Notes: generated by a model not told the origin, from the sequence alone. A stretch of 64,000 nt of DNA from Diplolepis rosae (GCA_030998225.1 JAPYXD010000553.1:186001-250000), one strand, 5' to 3'. Counted from the stretch's first letter, positions 1 to 10,713 are shown. Numbers and translations: made by a program.

Positions 1-1
1 A

Positions 2-568
2 ACGCGCGAACTTCTCGAAAAGCAACAGATCGGCAACAGGGCACCCTCACAGTTCCTCAGTTAACTGCAAGGACTAGCCGCAAAACTTTTTTCCGAAGAA
101 GCACTTCGTTCTATCTGGTTGGATCGCTTACCTACGTCCATGCAAGCTATCCTCTCAACCCAGAAGCAAGCGACACTGGACGAGGTAGCCAAACTCGCAG
201 ACGCGATCGCTATCGTGAATCCTCGAGGGCACATAGACACCGCGACAAAATACGCAGCAGCCGCAGCTGTACCAGTAGCCGCAGCTGTACCATCAGCAGA
301 CACATTTCCCCTCGCAGCTCTATTACAGCAAATATCCATGCTCACAACTAGGGTTGCGGAGATAAGTCTGCAATTAAGGGAGGTTATGAACCGCGAGAAC
401 CGTACCCGATCGAGGTCACGAGGTCATTCACAAAACCGTCGCCACAGCCGCTCTAGAAATTTTCCTCCCGACGGGATGTGCCGGTATCATTCTAGGTATG
501 CGGAAAGAGCTCAGAACTGCCAACTTCCATGTAATTTTACGCTGGGAAACGATCCGGGCCAGCGCTGA
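2..568 (+). pseudogene. gypsy Gag fragment
   Basis: The frame reads a capsid-like helical region (LLEKQQIGNRAPSQFL, then WLDRLPTSMQAIL near 118) with the spacing of insect Ty3/gypsy Gag proteins that lack a long N-terminus. A stop codon at 62-64 breaks it. An Ala/Val-rich linker and an Arg/Ser-rich stretch (about 400-450) follow, then a Cys/His region near 476-530 that may be a decayed nucleic-acid-binding tail. The last base overlaps the next frame at 568, as in a gag-pol junction. The start lies outside the window. Confidence 0.75.
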
Positions 569-1029
569 TGAAGGATAGTGACCAAAGACCGAACTCGCGC
601 CGCCTCTTTGTCACCGGCAAGAAAACAAAAACGCAGTTTCTGCTTGATACGGGCGCAGATCTCTGTGTTTTCCCTGGATCATTTATTCGCGGACGAAGAT
701 CGAAATCCAATTATGAACTCTATGCGGCCAACGACACAGTGATTCCAACCTATAGATTTGAAACTTTCGTCCTGGACTTGGGACTCAGGAAAGATTACGC
801 CTGGCGTTTCGTAATAGCTGACGTTTCGAAGCCGATCTCAGGAGCAGAGTTCCTGGACCACTACGCCCTTTTAGTGGACATCAGGAACAATCGGGTCGTT
901 GACTCTAGTGCGACCCTCTCAGCCAAAGGCCACGTGGCTGAGTGCCAACAAAATTGGTTAGGAATAAGAGCGATAAGTACCCAGTTCCTCACATTCAGGA
1001 CTCCGTTTTTTCTCTTCATAGTAAGGTGA
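568..1029 (+). pseudogene. gypsy aspartic protease region of Pol
   Basis: The retropepsin active-site motif LLDTGADLCVFP is clear near 640-675, with the second conserved block (ISGAEFLDHYALLVD) about 60 residues on. This is the Pol N-terminus, which cuts the polyprotein. The frame runs on to a tail (near 940) that has lost similarity because sequence between protease and RT is missing. The following RT segment is in another frame, so there is at least one frameshift or deletion around 940-1000. Confidence 0.8.
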
Positions 1030-1255
1030 TTTTTTCTACCATCAATCTCGTGAGGGCCTATAACCAGATTCCAGTCGTGGAGGAAGATATACCGAAGACT
1101 GCTATCACAACGCCCTTCGGACCCTTTGAGTTTCCCTTCATGCCTTTCGGTCTAAGAAACGAAGCGCAAACCTGACAGCATTTCATGAATGAAATACTCC
1201 ACGGACTCGATTTTCTTTACGTCTATCTCGACGGCGTTCTCATAGCTTCAGTTTC
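960..1255 (+). pseudogene. gypsy reverse transcriptase fragment with YLDG active site
   Basis: RT fingers/palm motifs are visible: [12 protein letters not shown] (about 1045-1080), [19 protein letters not shown] (1098-1155) and FLYVYLDGVLIAS (1210-1250). The catalytic YxDD box reads YLDG, so the second metal-binding Asp is lost. A TGA at 1173-1175 interrupts the frame. Similarity stops right after the box, where the sequence jumps to the integrase tail. Confidence 0.8.
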
Positions 1256-1439
1256 AGAACCATTTCCCGTTTCAAAACGTTCTGACAAAACAGTCGATGT
1301 CATTATCAACGACAAAAATGTTACTGTGTCCATCGACAGACTAAAACCAGCCTATGTCGTCGCGAAGGAGGGTAATGCAGCTCTACCAAAGGAACGAACA
1401 GGAAATCAAAATCAACAGCCGATACAGCCAAAAGCGTAG
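1250..1439 (+). pseudogene. gypsy integrase C-terminal tail
   Basis: Directly after the RT palm the frame reads PFPVSKRSDKTVDVIIN and VTVSIDRLKPAYVV, the SH3-like tail and final strand typical of insect Ty3/gypsy integrases. The thumb, RNase H and integrase core are absent, so an internal deletion of about 2 kb relative to a full element sits at about 1250. The frame ends at 1439 before the polypurine tract. Confidence 0.75.
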
Positions 1440-1647
1440 TTCCAGGCACTTCGCAAAGACGGCCCAGAAAAAATGTCAGGTTTACAGACCGACTTCAAGG
1501 AGGTTTTTCGTAAACAAAATTTTCTTAACGTATAATTTTTTCTCTAACCACATTTTCTTTTAAAGTAATTTTTTTTACAGATGTATTTCAGTATTATATC
1601 AGGATCTCATTTATTTATACTGCACAACTCGATCACTAGCAGGGGGG

Positions 1648-2206
1648 TGTATGTGGCGACCTTCATAATGAATAATTATTTTCTATATTTTACACGAACT
1701 CCAAATGTAATATCACTAGGAGTAGTCGAGCCCGATTCACAAACATTATATTTTCATTTAAAATTGGAACCGTAAGTAGCAGAGCTACACCCAACTTTTG
1801 TAGATTTTTACCGTTACCTTTTGTCCAGGTACCTTCCACCTCTGTACGTACATAGGTCTCGACCGTTACCCGCAGTACGGTACGCCTGCACTGCAAAGCA
1901 ATAAAATATCCCGGCCAGGCCTAGGCCAGGTCAAGACTCGACGTTGTCACATTCCCAATTTTCTCTTTTTGTACTCTTCACACTTATTCATCGGCAACTA
2001 TGCAAAATGTGAATCAGCCCTTCTAACTGCAGGCTTGAAGTTAGTGAGTACACGACCTCCATCCAAGCAAGCCCAGCTTCAACCTTCTCGCCGCGACTCC
2101 ACTCTCCTCGCTCGTTCATTTTTTAATAAATAAGTTCTTTCTTTTTAACTGTTAAGACTTGGTCCCTCTTCATTTACTCACCCCGCATATTGAGCCTAGA
2201 GTAACA
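1648..2206 (+). repeat. 3' LTR of the gypsy remnant
   Basis: The LTR starts TGTATGTGGCGACC right after the G-rich polypurine tract and ends near AGTAACA. It contains a pyrimidine-rich stretch and an AATAAA signal near 2135, about 70 bases before the end. The right edge is an estimate because the second LTR is not in the window. Confidence 0.65.
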
Positions 2207-2261
2207 AAACATCACTTTTTCGAAAACGGTGCGATTTTATTGAATGCACCTATTCAAAATT

Positions 2262-2445
2262 CTGACGTAATGAACGACGTAAAAAGATACAAAAAAAGAC
2301 GTAAGAAACTACATAAGAAACGACGTTAGAAGCGATGTAGTTAGCTACGCCGGAACCGACGTTACATCGGAAATCAGGATAGGAAACGACGTCATTTCTA
2401 ACGTAGTTTCCTACGTATTTTTCTACATAGTTTTCTACGTCCGAA
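2262..2445. repeat. ACGT-rich imperfect palindrome
   Basis: A short word, variants of GAAACGACGTTAGAA and its complement, is repeated many times. Copies left of about 2345 read in one direction and copies to the right mostly read as the reverse complement (TTCTAACGTAGTTTC near 2397). The whole 180 bases can fold back. It looks like the core of a small non-autonomous DNA element or a satellite-like array. No coding potential. Confidence 0.55.
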
Positions 2446-3599
2446 ATTTACCTTTATAATTTTTAGAACAGAGAAATCAGTAAGATAGATAGCATCTCTA
2501 TTTAGAAGAGAGATACCACCAGCCTATTACGATTATTGAGATTTTCAGTGACAAATTGTGAAACATTGTCTAACATATTTGTTACATTTTCCTTACATTT
2601 TATCAGCTGTATACACAAAATGTCAAGAGTTTGCTTTGCGGTTTTCGTATTGTACTTCGAAGGTGAACCGAGTTTCAATTTAATTATACTCTTGTACTTA
2701 TATTACGATTCAACTTTTAATTTATTGATATATAAGAGTCTTACAATAAAGTATATCAGAAATACATAACAATAAATTTTTTTCCCATTCTTCAAGGAAT
2801 TAGGAAGACCCACTGTCTCTATCAACTCAGTCATGTCAAGTCTCCCCTAAATAAAAGAAAGTTTGGTCATCAAGCAACTTTCATTCTTTGTTTTATTCAA
2901 TCCAAGTTACTTTTTTCTATTTTGTCAAATTTTGTGACCTACTTTGAAACGAACCTTGTTTATCAGAGTTTGTTTATTCATATTTATAAAATTAAGCAAG
3001 ATAAAGAATAACTTGCGCATTCATTTTCTGTATTTACGATCGATTTACTTTTCTTTAAACAAGGCTTTATTGAATTTGGTCTAGTTTGAAGGTAATCCCT
3101 GAACATTTTGCTCGAGCAAGGTCCATGGAAATAATAATTTTATCATTTTTACAATCATGTTTCCTCTTCACTCTGATATAATCAATAACAATACTGTAAT
3201 TTTTTATATAAACAATTAAATATTTTTTTCCTCAAGCCATTTTTCTGCAAAAAAGCTATTTAAATATATTTATGTAGGTGTAGATCTTAAATTTTAAAGA
3301 ATTTTCTATGTATAAACTACAATTAGTCTACATTGTGATATAATTAATATTATTTAAAAATATTATATTAACCCCCAGTAATTAAAAATATAAATTTTGT
3401 ATAATTCATCAGAAGCTAGTATAAAATTGTGAATATGAATTGATTTTTTATGGTATAACTGTAACGACTAGAAGTAGAAAGATTAAGGCAAATGTGTGAC
3501 GTTTTATGAATGGGGTAAAATCTTTTTCAAATAATGACAAACATTGCCAGTCCTAGAGATAAAATGTCGCAATGTTAGCAAATATTGAGACTGTTTTTG
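2446..3599. other. AT-rich intergenic DNA upstream of the S1-like gene
   Basis: No coding exon, RNA gene or terminal repeats recognised. Short open frames here have no family signature. Confidence 0.5.
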
Positions 3600-3632
3600 G
3601 TTTATATAACGACAGCCCAGTTTCTTGAATTA
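3600..3632 (+). promoter_or_regulatory. candidate TATA-type core promoter of the S1-like gene
   Basis: A TATATAA box at 3603-3609 lies about 75 bases before the ATG at 3685, leaving room for a start site 25-30 bases downstream and a short 5' UTR. This is the arrangement of tissue-specific secreted-protein genes in insects. The call rests on position and motif only. Confidence 0.4.
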
Positions 3633-3684
3633 CACCTATATTTGTGATACAACTGAGAAAATGTATTTCTTCAACGTTGTAAAC

Positions 3685-3742
3685 ATGAAGATTACTATAA
3701 CTATCTTCATCTGTATTTCTATTTCTTCAGCCTGGTCTACTG
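3685..3742 (+). CDS. S1-like secreted pseudopeptidase, exon 1 (signal peptide)
   Basis: ATG at 3685 starts MKITITIFICISISSAWSTG, a basic residue followed by a hydrophobic core and small residues, which is a typical signal peptide. The exon ends at a GTAAAT donor (3743), leaving codon phase 1. Exon 2 begins with the two bases that complete a Gly codon, so the junction is in frame. An upstream in-frame ATG at 3661 would add eight residues in front of the signal; 3685 gives the canonical form. The protein is expected to be secreted. Without RNA data the first intron is inferred. Confidence 0.65.
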
Positions 3743-3835
3743 GTAAATATAAAGAATTAATATTTTATTTTATCATTTGCACACATTCAAAAAAATTAAA
3801 TAATAGTCTAATTAAAACGACGAAAAATCTGATGA

Positions 3836-3884
3836 AATCGACGTTTCGACCAAAGTTTTGGTCTTTATCAAGACGTAGATAAAT
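3836..3884 (-). ncRNA. degenerate hammerhead-ribozyme-like motif (PLE or retrozyme relic)
   Basis: On the minus strand the sequence reads a TTGATAA box, a 7-bp hairpin (GACCAAA / TTTGGTC) and GAAACGTC. Hammerheads have CUGAUGA, stem II, GAAA and a cleavage site after GUC. Two core bases differ and stem I is only about 2 bp, so activity is doubtful. It lies in intron 1 of the S1-like gene, with no reverse transcriptase next to it. Confidence 0.4.
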
Positions 3885-3885
3885 T

Positions 3886-4870
3886 TCTAATCATTATTTC
3901 CTTACATCAAACAAACTTGAAAGCAGTAGATGTAATTTTACTTTTTGTGTTTAAAGTGTTTAAAATTCGATGTTAAAAATGAAATTTGTTATGTCAAATT
4001 TTTGTAAAATCAATAAAATTGTCTGTAGCATAAAATTTTCCTTCAGATATTCTTTAAGTTTGAAAACCATTGTAGCGAGTACTTTATCAATTTGATTTTA
4101 TGTTCCTATTTATAATAAATTCTTTTCGTCGGACTCATTTGTACGACTTTCGAAGCGAGAGACAGAAAGGCGAGAATCAGGCAAAAGCAATAGATTTAGG
4201 TAGAACGCTGAAAAGCAATTTAAGGGATTAAGGATATATATTCTTGTTTTGTTATTGTGTAGTTTTATTTACTAAATATAATTTTCCTTTCACACTCACA
4301 TCTCACGCCATCAAATTGTTTGTCAGTTCAATTTAAGGTTAAAATGAGCAAATTGAGATAAGCAATTCTTTCGAGGAATATTTCACAATTTCTAAATTAT
4401 TTTTAAATTATTTTTAAATTGTAGCGTTGATGCTTTAAAGGTGCGTTCATAGCATTTATGATACGTGTAGTATAAAACCGTGGTAAAATTCGAAAATTGT
4501 GTAGAGAAATTTTTATAAGGATTTGAATGTAACGTAAAGAAATTTTTGCAAGGATGAAATTAAATGGAAATTAGAAAAATCATTATTTTATAGATTTGAT
4601 AATTTTATTTTAAATAGCGCTAATATTCTCTATGTCAGTTTTGTAATTAATTATGGAATTTTCTTTTTGAATGTGAATCATTTCTAGAAATAATATTTTC
4701 TCTAAGTTGTTTTCAATGTCTAAAATTGTTGTATTTTTAAAATCAAAAGAATGCTTATAGGTAATAGCGTGTTATGCAAGTACAGATTTATTTTCTTTAT
4801 TTTTAACCAAAGAATAAGGTAGATAACAACTTTTAAAAAGAAGCGTTCATTGTTTCTATCGTTTATATTT
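3886..4870. other. AT-rich intron DNA
   Basis: Part of intron 1 of the S1-like gene. No coding region or terminal repeat recognised. Confidence 0.45.
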
Positions 4871-5003
4871 TAAATTTACGTGCGCAAATGTATTGGGCCA
4901 CTGTGCTTATATATTTCTGATAACCCCGCTGGGTCAGCTACTTGGTTTGTTTGTATTCGTCTAGTGTTTCACACTCGATATCAAGTCATCCTTATAGGTC
5001 AAT

Positions 5004-5646
5004 ATGCCGAGACATACGAATTATCAAATTCGAGAAGCCGTGATAAACCTTTTTGAACAAGGAAAGGCATCTCGCGCAATTGCTGTTTATTAAAAATTGG
5101 TAAAAATACTGCGAATAGAATAATAAAAAAATTTATTACTACTAAGTGTCTATCTGACCTTTCACGATCTGGTAGACCACGAAAAACGACTGTACGTGTT
5201 AATAAAATCATTAAACGCAACTCTACAAAGGATGTCAAGAAAACTGCATCTGAAATTGCCCAAGAAATCCGCGATGAAAACCTCGCCAATGTGAGTAGGA
5301 GCACAGTGTCACGTCGTCTGCATGATGTAGGACTGTTTGAACGCGTCGGTGTTAAAAAACCTTTGATCAGCAAGAAAAATCTGAAGGCCCGGTTGACATT
5401 TGCACAAAAGTACCAACACTGGACTCCGAAGCAGTGGAGTAAAGTACTTTTTTTCTGACGAATCAAAATTCAATCTGTTTGGAAGTGACGGAAAAAAGTA
5501 CGCTCCACGTCCAAAAAACACAAGATATGATTTTCGGTATCAAATTACAACAGTTAAACATGGGGGTGGATCAGTCATGGTTTGGGGAGCTATGTCTTCG
5601 CGAGAAGTAGGCCCATTGCACGAGGTTAAATGCATCATGGACAGTG
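5004..5646 (+). pseudogene. Tc1 transposase, N-terminal part
   Basis: The start MPRHTNYQIREAVINLFEQG matches the paired-type helix-turn-helix of Tc1 transposases. An in-frame stop near 5091, a few lost bases in the next 40, and a one-base slip in the T-run near 5450 break the frame. Later blocks are readable: SRSTVSRRLHDVGLF (second HTH), FSDESKFNLFGSDG with the first catalytic Asp (about 5455-5490) and GGGSVMVWGAMSS (5562-5600). The coding sequence stops where the hAT insertion begins. Confidence 0.82.
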
Positions 5647-6997
5647 CAGTGACGGCAGGAGGTGTCCGGTGGGTAGGTTGACGACCGGATCTGGGCTCGC
5701 TCAGGGTCCGGTAGACCGGAGCCAAAAACTAGGAAAGGAAAAGCAAGGAAATGCTCTAGGGTTGTCCAAAGTTGTCAGTTCAGGCCCGATCATAGTTCAT
5801 ACAAGTTATTAATGGTCTCGCGCAACCACAGCGCACATGTCTTTCTGGTAACCCTGCACGGAACAATCATATACTTTACTTGCTTGGCATTAGACTGCCT
5901 CAGCCCCGTGACAGTGGATTTCAGGTCACTAGTTAATTTAGTGGTTTCTATTGGCCGCAGGCATTTTAATAACCAATCAGAGGCCGCCAGATTGCGTGAA
6001 GTGTGGAAAACTTACATGTGACCAATAACCATCCCTGAAGTAACTTTCCCCAAGTCCAGGGTCAAGTTTCTTCTAACTATGATGGGAATTTTTGAAAAAA
6101 TCGAGATTCTTAAGAAAGAGCTTCAACGTTCCGAACTTTGCACCGTGGGTTTGCATACGAAAGTTGAAGGGATTATTATTAGCCTGGAGGAAACGAGAGA
6201 TTCGAAGTTTGAGACCATTTGAGAAAAAGCTGAAAAAGAATCTCAGGGCCTTAAATTAGAAGAACCGAAATTCCCGTGCCATCGTACACTCAGTCGACGA
6301 ATCGGTCTTAATCCTGATTCAGCTCATGAGTTTAATACTCCTCAAGAGTATTATTCGAAAATCTTTTATAAAGTTTATGACTGCGTTCTGTCATTAGTGA
6401 AAGAACGTTTCGATGCCAGCACTCTTTCCCATCTTGACGAATTCGAGAATTTTTTAATTGGAAAAGAAGTAGATATGACAAGAATTAAGGAGTTCTATCG
6501 TGATGATTTCAACGAAGAAAATTTAACCAAAGATCGACAAATATTCTTGGACATAACGAAGCGAAAAAAGGTTAAATTGAATAGTACCAAAGATGTGGTG
6601 ACCTTCTTGAAAGGGAACAAATGGTGTGCTGAACTAGTCCGAGAGTATTTGAAGCTCATTCAACTCTCGCTCACTGTGCCTGGTTTAACCTGCATAAATG
6701 ATAGGAGTTTCTCCTCGTTCAGAAGAATTACCTACGTTCAACAATGCTACAGGATCGCTTGAACAATATTGCAAGACTTCACATCCATTATGAGATGACC
6801 AACGAACTTGTTTTGGAGCCACTGATGGATGGATTCATCCAAAAAAATTCAAAACGAACTAATACATTTGCAGCAAAATAAGAAAACAAACTATCGACGT
6901 TGATAAATATAAATATTGAATTTTATATCTAAAAATATAAATAGTTTATTATGAGAAGATTTCACCGAACCCGAGAATTTCTGTTCTGCCGTCCCTG
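5647..6997 (+). mobile_element. hAT-like element nested in the Tc1 transposase
   Basis: The insert starts CAGTGACGGCAG and ends, read inverted, CAGGGACGGCAG. It is flanked by GGACAGTG (5639-5646) and GGGCAGTG (6998-7005), an 8-bp target duplication with one change. Short CAG-type ends and 8-bp duplications are hAT hallmarks. At 1.35 kb, with only the C-terminal coding part left, it is a non-autonomous derivative. Its insertion postdates the Tc1. Confidence 0.8.
6078..6881 (+). pseudogene. hAT transposase C-terminal region (ZMYM1-like type)
   Basis: The frame from 6078 reads a helical insertion-domain segment, stops at 6219-6221, then runs from 6223 to 6764 with TPQEYYSKIFYKVYDCVLSL and the dimerisation motif NDRSFSSFRRI (about 6697-6730). 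A one-base shift near 6735 moves the rest (LQDRLNNIARLHIHYEM) into the next frame. This tail is characteristic of hAT proteins annotated as zinc finger MYM-type protein 1-like. The catalytic N-terminal half is missing. Confidence 0.75.
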
Positions 6998-7379
6998 GGG
7001 CAGTGTGTTGTATCAAGATATTTTGTTAGAAAAAATGTTACCATATGCCAAGAAAAAGATGCCTAAAGAATGGATCTTTCAGCAAGATTGTGATCCAAAA
7101 GTTAAGTCGAAGCTGGTCCTGGAATTTTTGAAAGCACGAAAAGTGAAGGTTTTAGATCACCTAGCTCAATCCCCAGATTTAAATCCGATCGAACATTTGT
7201 GGGGTGCACTTGGGATTCGTGTTACAACAAAAATACATTCGAACAAAATTGCGGTACGGCAAAGTCTACAGGAAGAATGGGAAAAAATACCAAAGGACAA
7301 CGTTCAGCACTTAATTAATTCAATGCCTCGTCGATGTGCTGCTGTAATTGGTGCAAAGGGTATGGCTATCAAGTATTAG
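6998..7379 (+). pseudogene. Tc1 transposase, C-terminal part
   Basis: After the insertion the reading resumes with LLEKMLPYAKKKMPKEW, then IFQQDCDPKVKS carrying the second Asp and SPDLNPIEHLWG carrying the Glu. Exactly 34 residues separate the Asp and the Glu, which defines DD34E. The usual QQDNDPKH box has Cys and Val changes. The frame ends at 7379 in a normal Tc1 C-terminus (RRCAAVIGAKGMAIKY), and the right terminal repeat follows. Confidence 0.85.
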
Positions 7380-7478
7380 TTATTAATAAATAAAATAATG
7401 AATTTTTTCTTATAAGCGCTTACCATTTCATAAACCTACGAAATAAGTGTGGCCCATTATTCTTGCACACCGTCATAA

Positions 7479-8840
7479 AAAACATTGTGAAACATATTGT
7501 CAACAATAATTACTATACAGTAATGGATAAGATAATCAAAAATATAAATAATTTTCTAAAAATAGTTTGTTCAGTCCAAATAGTTTGAAATAGTATTAAT
7601 GCTCTACATCAAGCTCTTTCCATTCAAACTGTCACCAACGAATTTATTTGTAGACACCAGTATGTATAAGACATTCAAAAATGTGAATATTTTTTATAAA
7701 TAGTTCAGAAATAGTTTTTTAAAATAGTTTTTGAGAAAATAGTTCAAAAAAATAGCCTCAATGGTCTAGATCAAGCTATTCACATTCAGCTTCGCACCAA
7801 AGAATTTATTTTTGTTTCAAACTTAAGTATATAACTTTATGGTTTCTCAAGGAATCCCTGCAAACTATTCTAAGATATAAAGCACATCTATGTAAAGTGT
7901 TTTATAATAGGGAAGATCAAAATTGACAACTCTTTTCCTGATCGTATATCCAAACTTTCTATTTTCCATTACAAATTTAAATAATCACATCAAGTAGTCT
8001 TTTTTGTATCATATGTCAAGTACAATAAATATCACTAATGAGGGCTCTGATTAGAGCCGAAACGTCTGATTAAATAGACTTCTTCATTTATGGACCTTGA
8101 AGCCAATGCAAACGTTCCAAGTTTTATAAATTAAATCACGGGTCAATACAATCTACCATTTAATTTTAAAATACATAAATTTCATAATTTTGTAGCTCAA
8201 TAAAATACTAATATTCTATATATCGCTTTTTACCATTTACTAAACAATTATTGAATCTTCTTATTTTTTCCCAAAAAATATATTATACAATTCTTCCATT
8301 TCTCATAATAAGTAAAAAAATCTTCAAATATATATTCATTTTATGAAAATAAATGGTCTTTTTTACATTTGTTTAAATGATTTGAGTAATTGAAAATCAT
8401 ATCAAAACAAAGTATTTTTGGTTTAACAAAAAAATTCTTTGGTTTAACAAAAAAATTCTTTGGTTGAGCCAACGAAATCTTGGTTGGTCTAGTCAAATAT
8501 TTTTATTTATGTTCGGATAGAAAAATCCTTTGTTCGACAGATTTTCAAATCTGAGTTCGACCAGGAATTCAATAAATTCAGTCTTGGTAAACTTAGGACT
8601 ATCAAAAATTCTTTAAACGATAGAATATAAAAAGTGATTTAAGTATCGTAAAGACAGGGCGTACAGATAATTTGAAAATACAAAAAGACAGTTATATATA
8701 TATTTACAATTAAAATTCATCAAAAATTTTATTTGGAGGAATCCAATAGTTACAGATTCTTTATTCTTTAACACTATTCGAACATATCCAGCATAACGCA
8801 CAGATCTTTCACACATATTGGGTAACAACAATTGTAACGA
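7479..8840. other. AT-rich intron DNA with a diverged direct repeat
   Basis: A block around 7603-7660 (GCTCTACATCAAGCTCT ... CACCAACGAATTTATTT) recurs about 160 bases later at 7762-7815 with scattered changes. Both copies sit amid repeated AAATAGTTT words. Apart from the ribozyme motif listed separately, nothing else is recognised. Confidence 0.5.
8027..8072 (+). ncRNA. hammerhead ribozyme motif
   Basis: The order is CTAATGA (8035-8041; canonical CUGAUGA with one change at G5), a perfect 6-bp stem II (GGCTCT, GATT loop, AGAGCC; 8043-8058), then GAAAC and the cleavage triplet GTC (8064-8066). Stem I is ATCA (8031-8034) with TGAT (8067-8070). Minimal hammerheads with almost no stem III occur in Penelope-like elements and retrozymes. 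The G5-to-A change would normally weaken cleavage. No PLE coding sequence is adjacent, so this is probably a fragment end. Confidence 0.6.
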
Positions 8841-9254
8841 ACGATGATACTACATTCGAAGTCGCATTTCTTTTCGCCAGCTCTCTTAAGAGATCACGTC
8901 ATATCTTTACTTGTGCTACACGATAATATGCGCTTACACGTGCAAGCGAGTGTGAGTCTGCACATGCGCAATATAAAATATACCTCACATAGAAGGGGCA
9001 TGGAGGAGACCATTGTTATCTTTCGAGTTCCCAGAATTTCCCCTAACTTCAAACTCCGGAGCACAAAACTTATCGGATTTGAACTGTACCTCTTTAGAAC
9101 TCTGCCATGCCCTACTGCTTCCACAAATAGATCTCTAAACTTGTAATTTTTTAAATTGACGCCCTAGTGTACTTTAGGTGCTGCATAAGCAATATAAAAC
9201 TTTTTACGTACCCTATGAATTGCATCATGCTGTAACTTCTATATCTTTTCACAG
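8841..9254. other. intron DNA upstream of exon 2
   Basis: Slightly richer in GC than its surroundings, but no family motif recognised. The open frame from 8844 to 9146 has no domain signature. Confidence 0.4.
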
Positions 9255-9559
9255 GATCAGATTCATCACTATTTGAAAGTAAAAATATAACTACTGTAGA
9301 AAAGATTGGAGATTTCGGTTCAAAATTCATAGGTTATATATTGTCAAAAAAAAAAACGGAAATACGCGTATCCACGGCAACTTTTATTAATCAATGCAAT
9401 TGTTTAACCTCAAGGACTTGGGCTATGATAATAAAAAAAGACCTAGCAAAATATCGTGTAGAGAGTCCAATGTTTCTTGAACAAGGAAGACATCATATTG
9501 AAAGCGTGTTATATATAGACAAAAACGATGATATAGCAGCGTATTGGGGAGTTTTAAAA
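9255..9559 (+). CDS. S1-like secreted pseudopeptidase, exon 2
   Basis: The exon follows a polypyrimidine tract and TTTTCACAG, stays open for 305 bases in the phase left by exon 1, and ends at a consensus GTAAGT donor (9560) in phase 0. It supplies residues 20-121. In the chymotrypsin fold this half carries His and Asp. Here the LTAAHC region reads CNCLTSRTWAM (residues 67-77), with no His, while the Asp-loop equivalent reads NDDIAAYWGVLK (110-121). The frame runs on past 9559 to 9668, but the donor and the continuation in exon 3 favour splicing. Confidence 0.72.
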
Positions 9560-10713
9560 GTAAGTTATGAAATTCAAATTAACCATATGACTCTACATAA
9601 GGTTGTTCATAGTAGAAACATATACTTAAAATACCATTTCTGCTGCTGTGATTCGAAAGAATGCCGTTAACTGCAAAAAAAGTTGACGGAATTAAATTAT
9701 TATAAGATATCATTAAATTATGAAATTTTAATTATTATGAAATGTTATATATTATAATATTATGATGAAGGTCAATAATTGTTTTGTCTTTTTCAAGCTT
9801 GTTTTTACACAAGCCAAATAGATATTAATGTTATCAATTTAAATAAATTGGAAGTCGTCATTTTTTCAAACCACAGATATAAATATATATAAAGAACTTT
9901 ATAAATTTCATTAAATTTCATGAATAATGAATAGTAAAAAATTCTAGTGGGAATAATTCATGAATATTTATCAAATAATGTACATAAATTACAAATTTAT
10001 TGAGAAACAACCAAACTCGAAATACTGTGGGTGACCAAATTATTATACTCACTTTGTTTTTGTTAGTCGCATAAACTCTCCTAATATTGACAATATACAT
10101 ACTAAAAATTTTCCTTGAAGATAAAATGAAAGACATCAAAATTATACATGAAACGACCTCTGGATGAAGTGCCTTTGTCAATTTTTGAGAAAGATATTTC
10201 CAAAAAAGTCCAAATTTCAAAACTTTTCTAAAATTATAAATAATTCCTGAAATAATTAATGTTTTTAGATGTTTTTCGACCCATTTTAAAGGTAAATTCA
10301 AGTAGAATGTTCAAAACGTGCCAAAAAGTTAGACTAATTTTGCCTTAGATTAGTAGCAAAGTCTAAACGTACACGGATAGAAATTTGATGGTTGAAAATA
10401 TCATTTTTGACAGTAAAAGAAGGTGCGTTAAAAGCCATAGTTCGTAAGTTCAGTTCCCCCTTGGTCGGACCCAATTATGTAGGTTTTATTCGGCTAAAAT
10501 TTTTGCCATTTGACAAATAAATGAAGGGAATCGACAAGGAGCAATGAAGATGAACAGTGGCAATACAAACTGATGCAATGAAATGAATTGTTTTCCTTCA
10601 ATTTGGAATTATTACTATCGGAGATGGTAAAATCCACTTTTATTGATTTGAGTTTCTAAGCCCTTCTGTAGTCGAAATATGAGAATGCTCGAAATTGAAA
10701 CCTACATATCATA
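9560..10713. repeat. intron 2 start, with one copy of a dispersed repeat
   Basis: About 10195-10315 matches the reverse complement of 15470-15570 closely (block TTTTAGATGTTTTTCGACCC). It also resembles the arms of the neighbouring foldback element, so it belongs to a local non-autonomous family. The remainder holds nothing recognised. Confidence 0.5.

Larger units (their letters stand above)
1..2206 (+). mobile_element. Ty3/gypsy LTR retrotransposon remnant, internally deleted
   Basis: Gag, protease, a piece of reverse transcriptase and the integrase tail follow each other on the plus strand, then a polypurine tract (1641-1647, six G after A) and a 3' LTR. The order gag-PR-RT-IN is that of Ty3/gypsy. 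Most of RT, RNase H and the integrase core are missing, so the element is dead. The 5' LTR, if present, lies left of the window. Confidence 0.85.
4872..7478 (+). mobile_element. Tc1-type (DD34E) DNA transposon interrupted by a hAT element
   Basis: Imperfect terminal inverted repeats face each other. The left reads ACGTGCGCAAATGTATTGGG (4878 on) and the right, read inverted, is GGTGTGCAAGAATAATGGG (about 7452-7471). TA dinucleotides border them. The transposase inside is split at 5646/6998 by an inserted hAT-like element carrying its own target duplication. Transposase motifs and the DD34E spacing identify the Tc1 branch. Confidence 0.85.

Noticed and set aside
3625..3882. 85-codon continuous frame through exon 1
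   Set aside because: Past the GTAAAT donor it becomes AT-rich and runs into the hammerhead-like relic; only the first 19 codons after ATG 3685 look coding.
8844..9146. 100-codon frame upstream of exon 2
   Set aside because: No family motif, no splice support, and overlapping frames on both strands; intron DNA.
9918..10301. 127-codon minus-strand frame
   Set aside because: Translation of a dispersed repeat that recurs at 15470; no domain.
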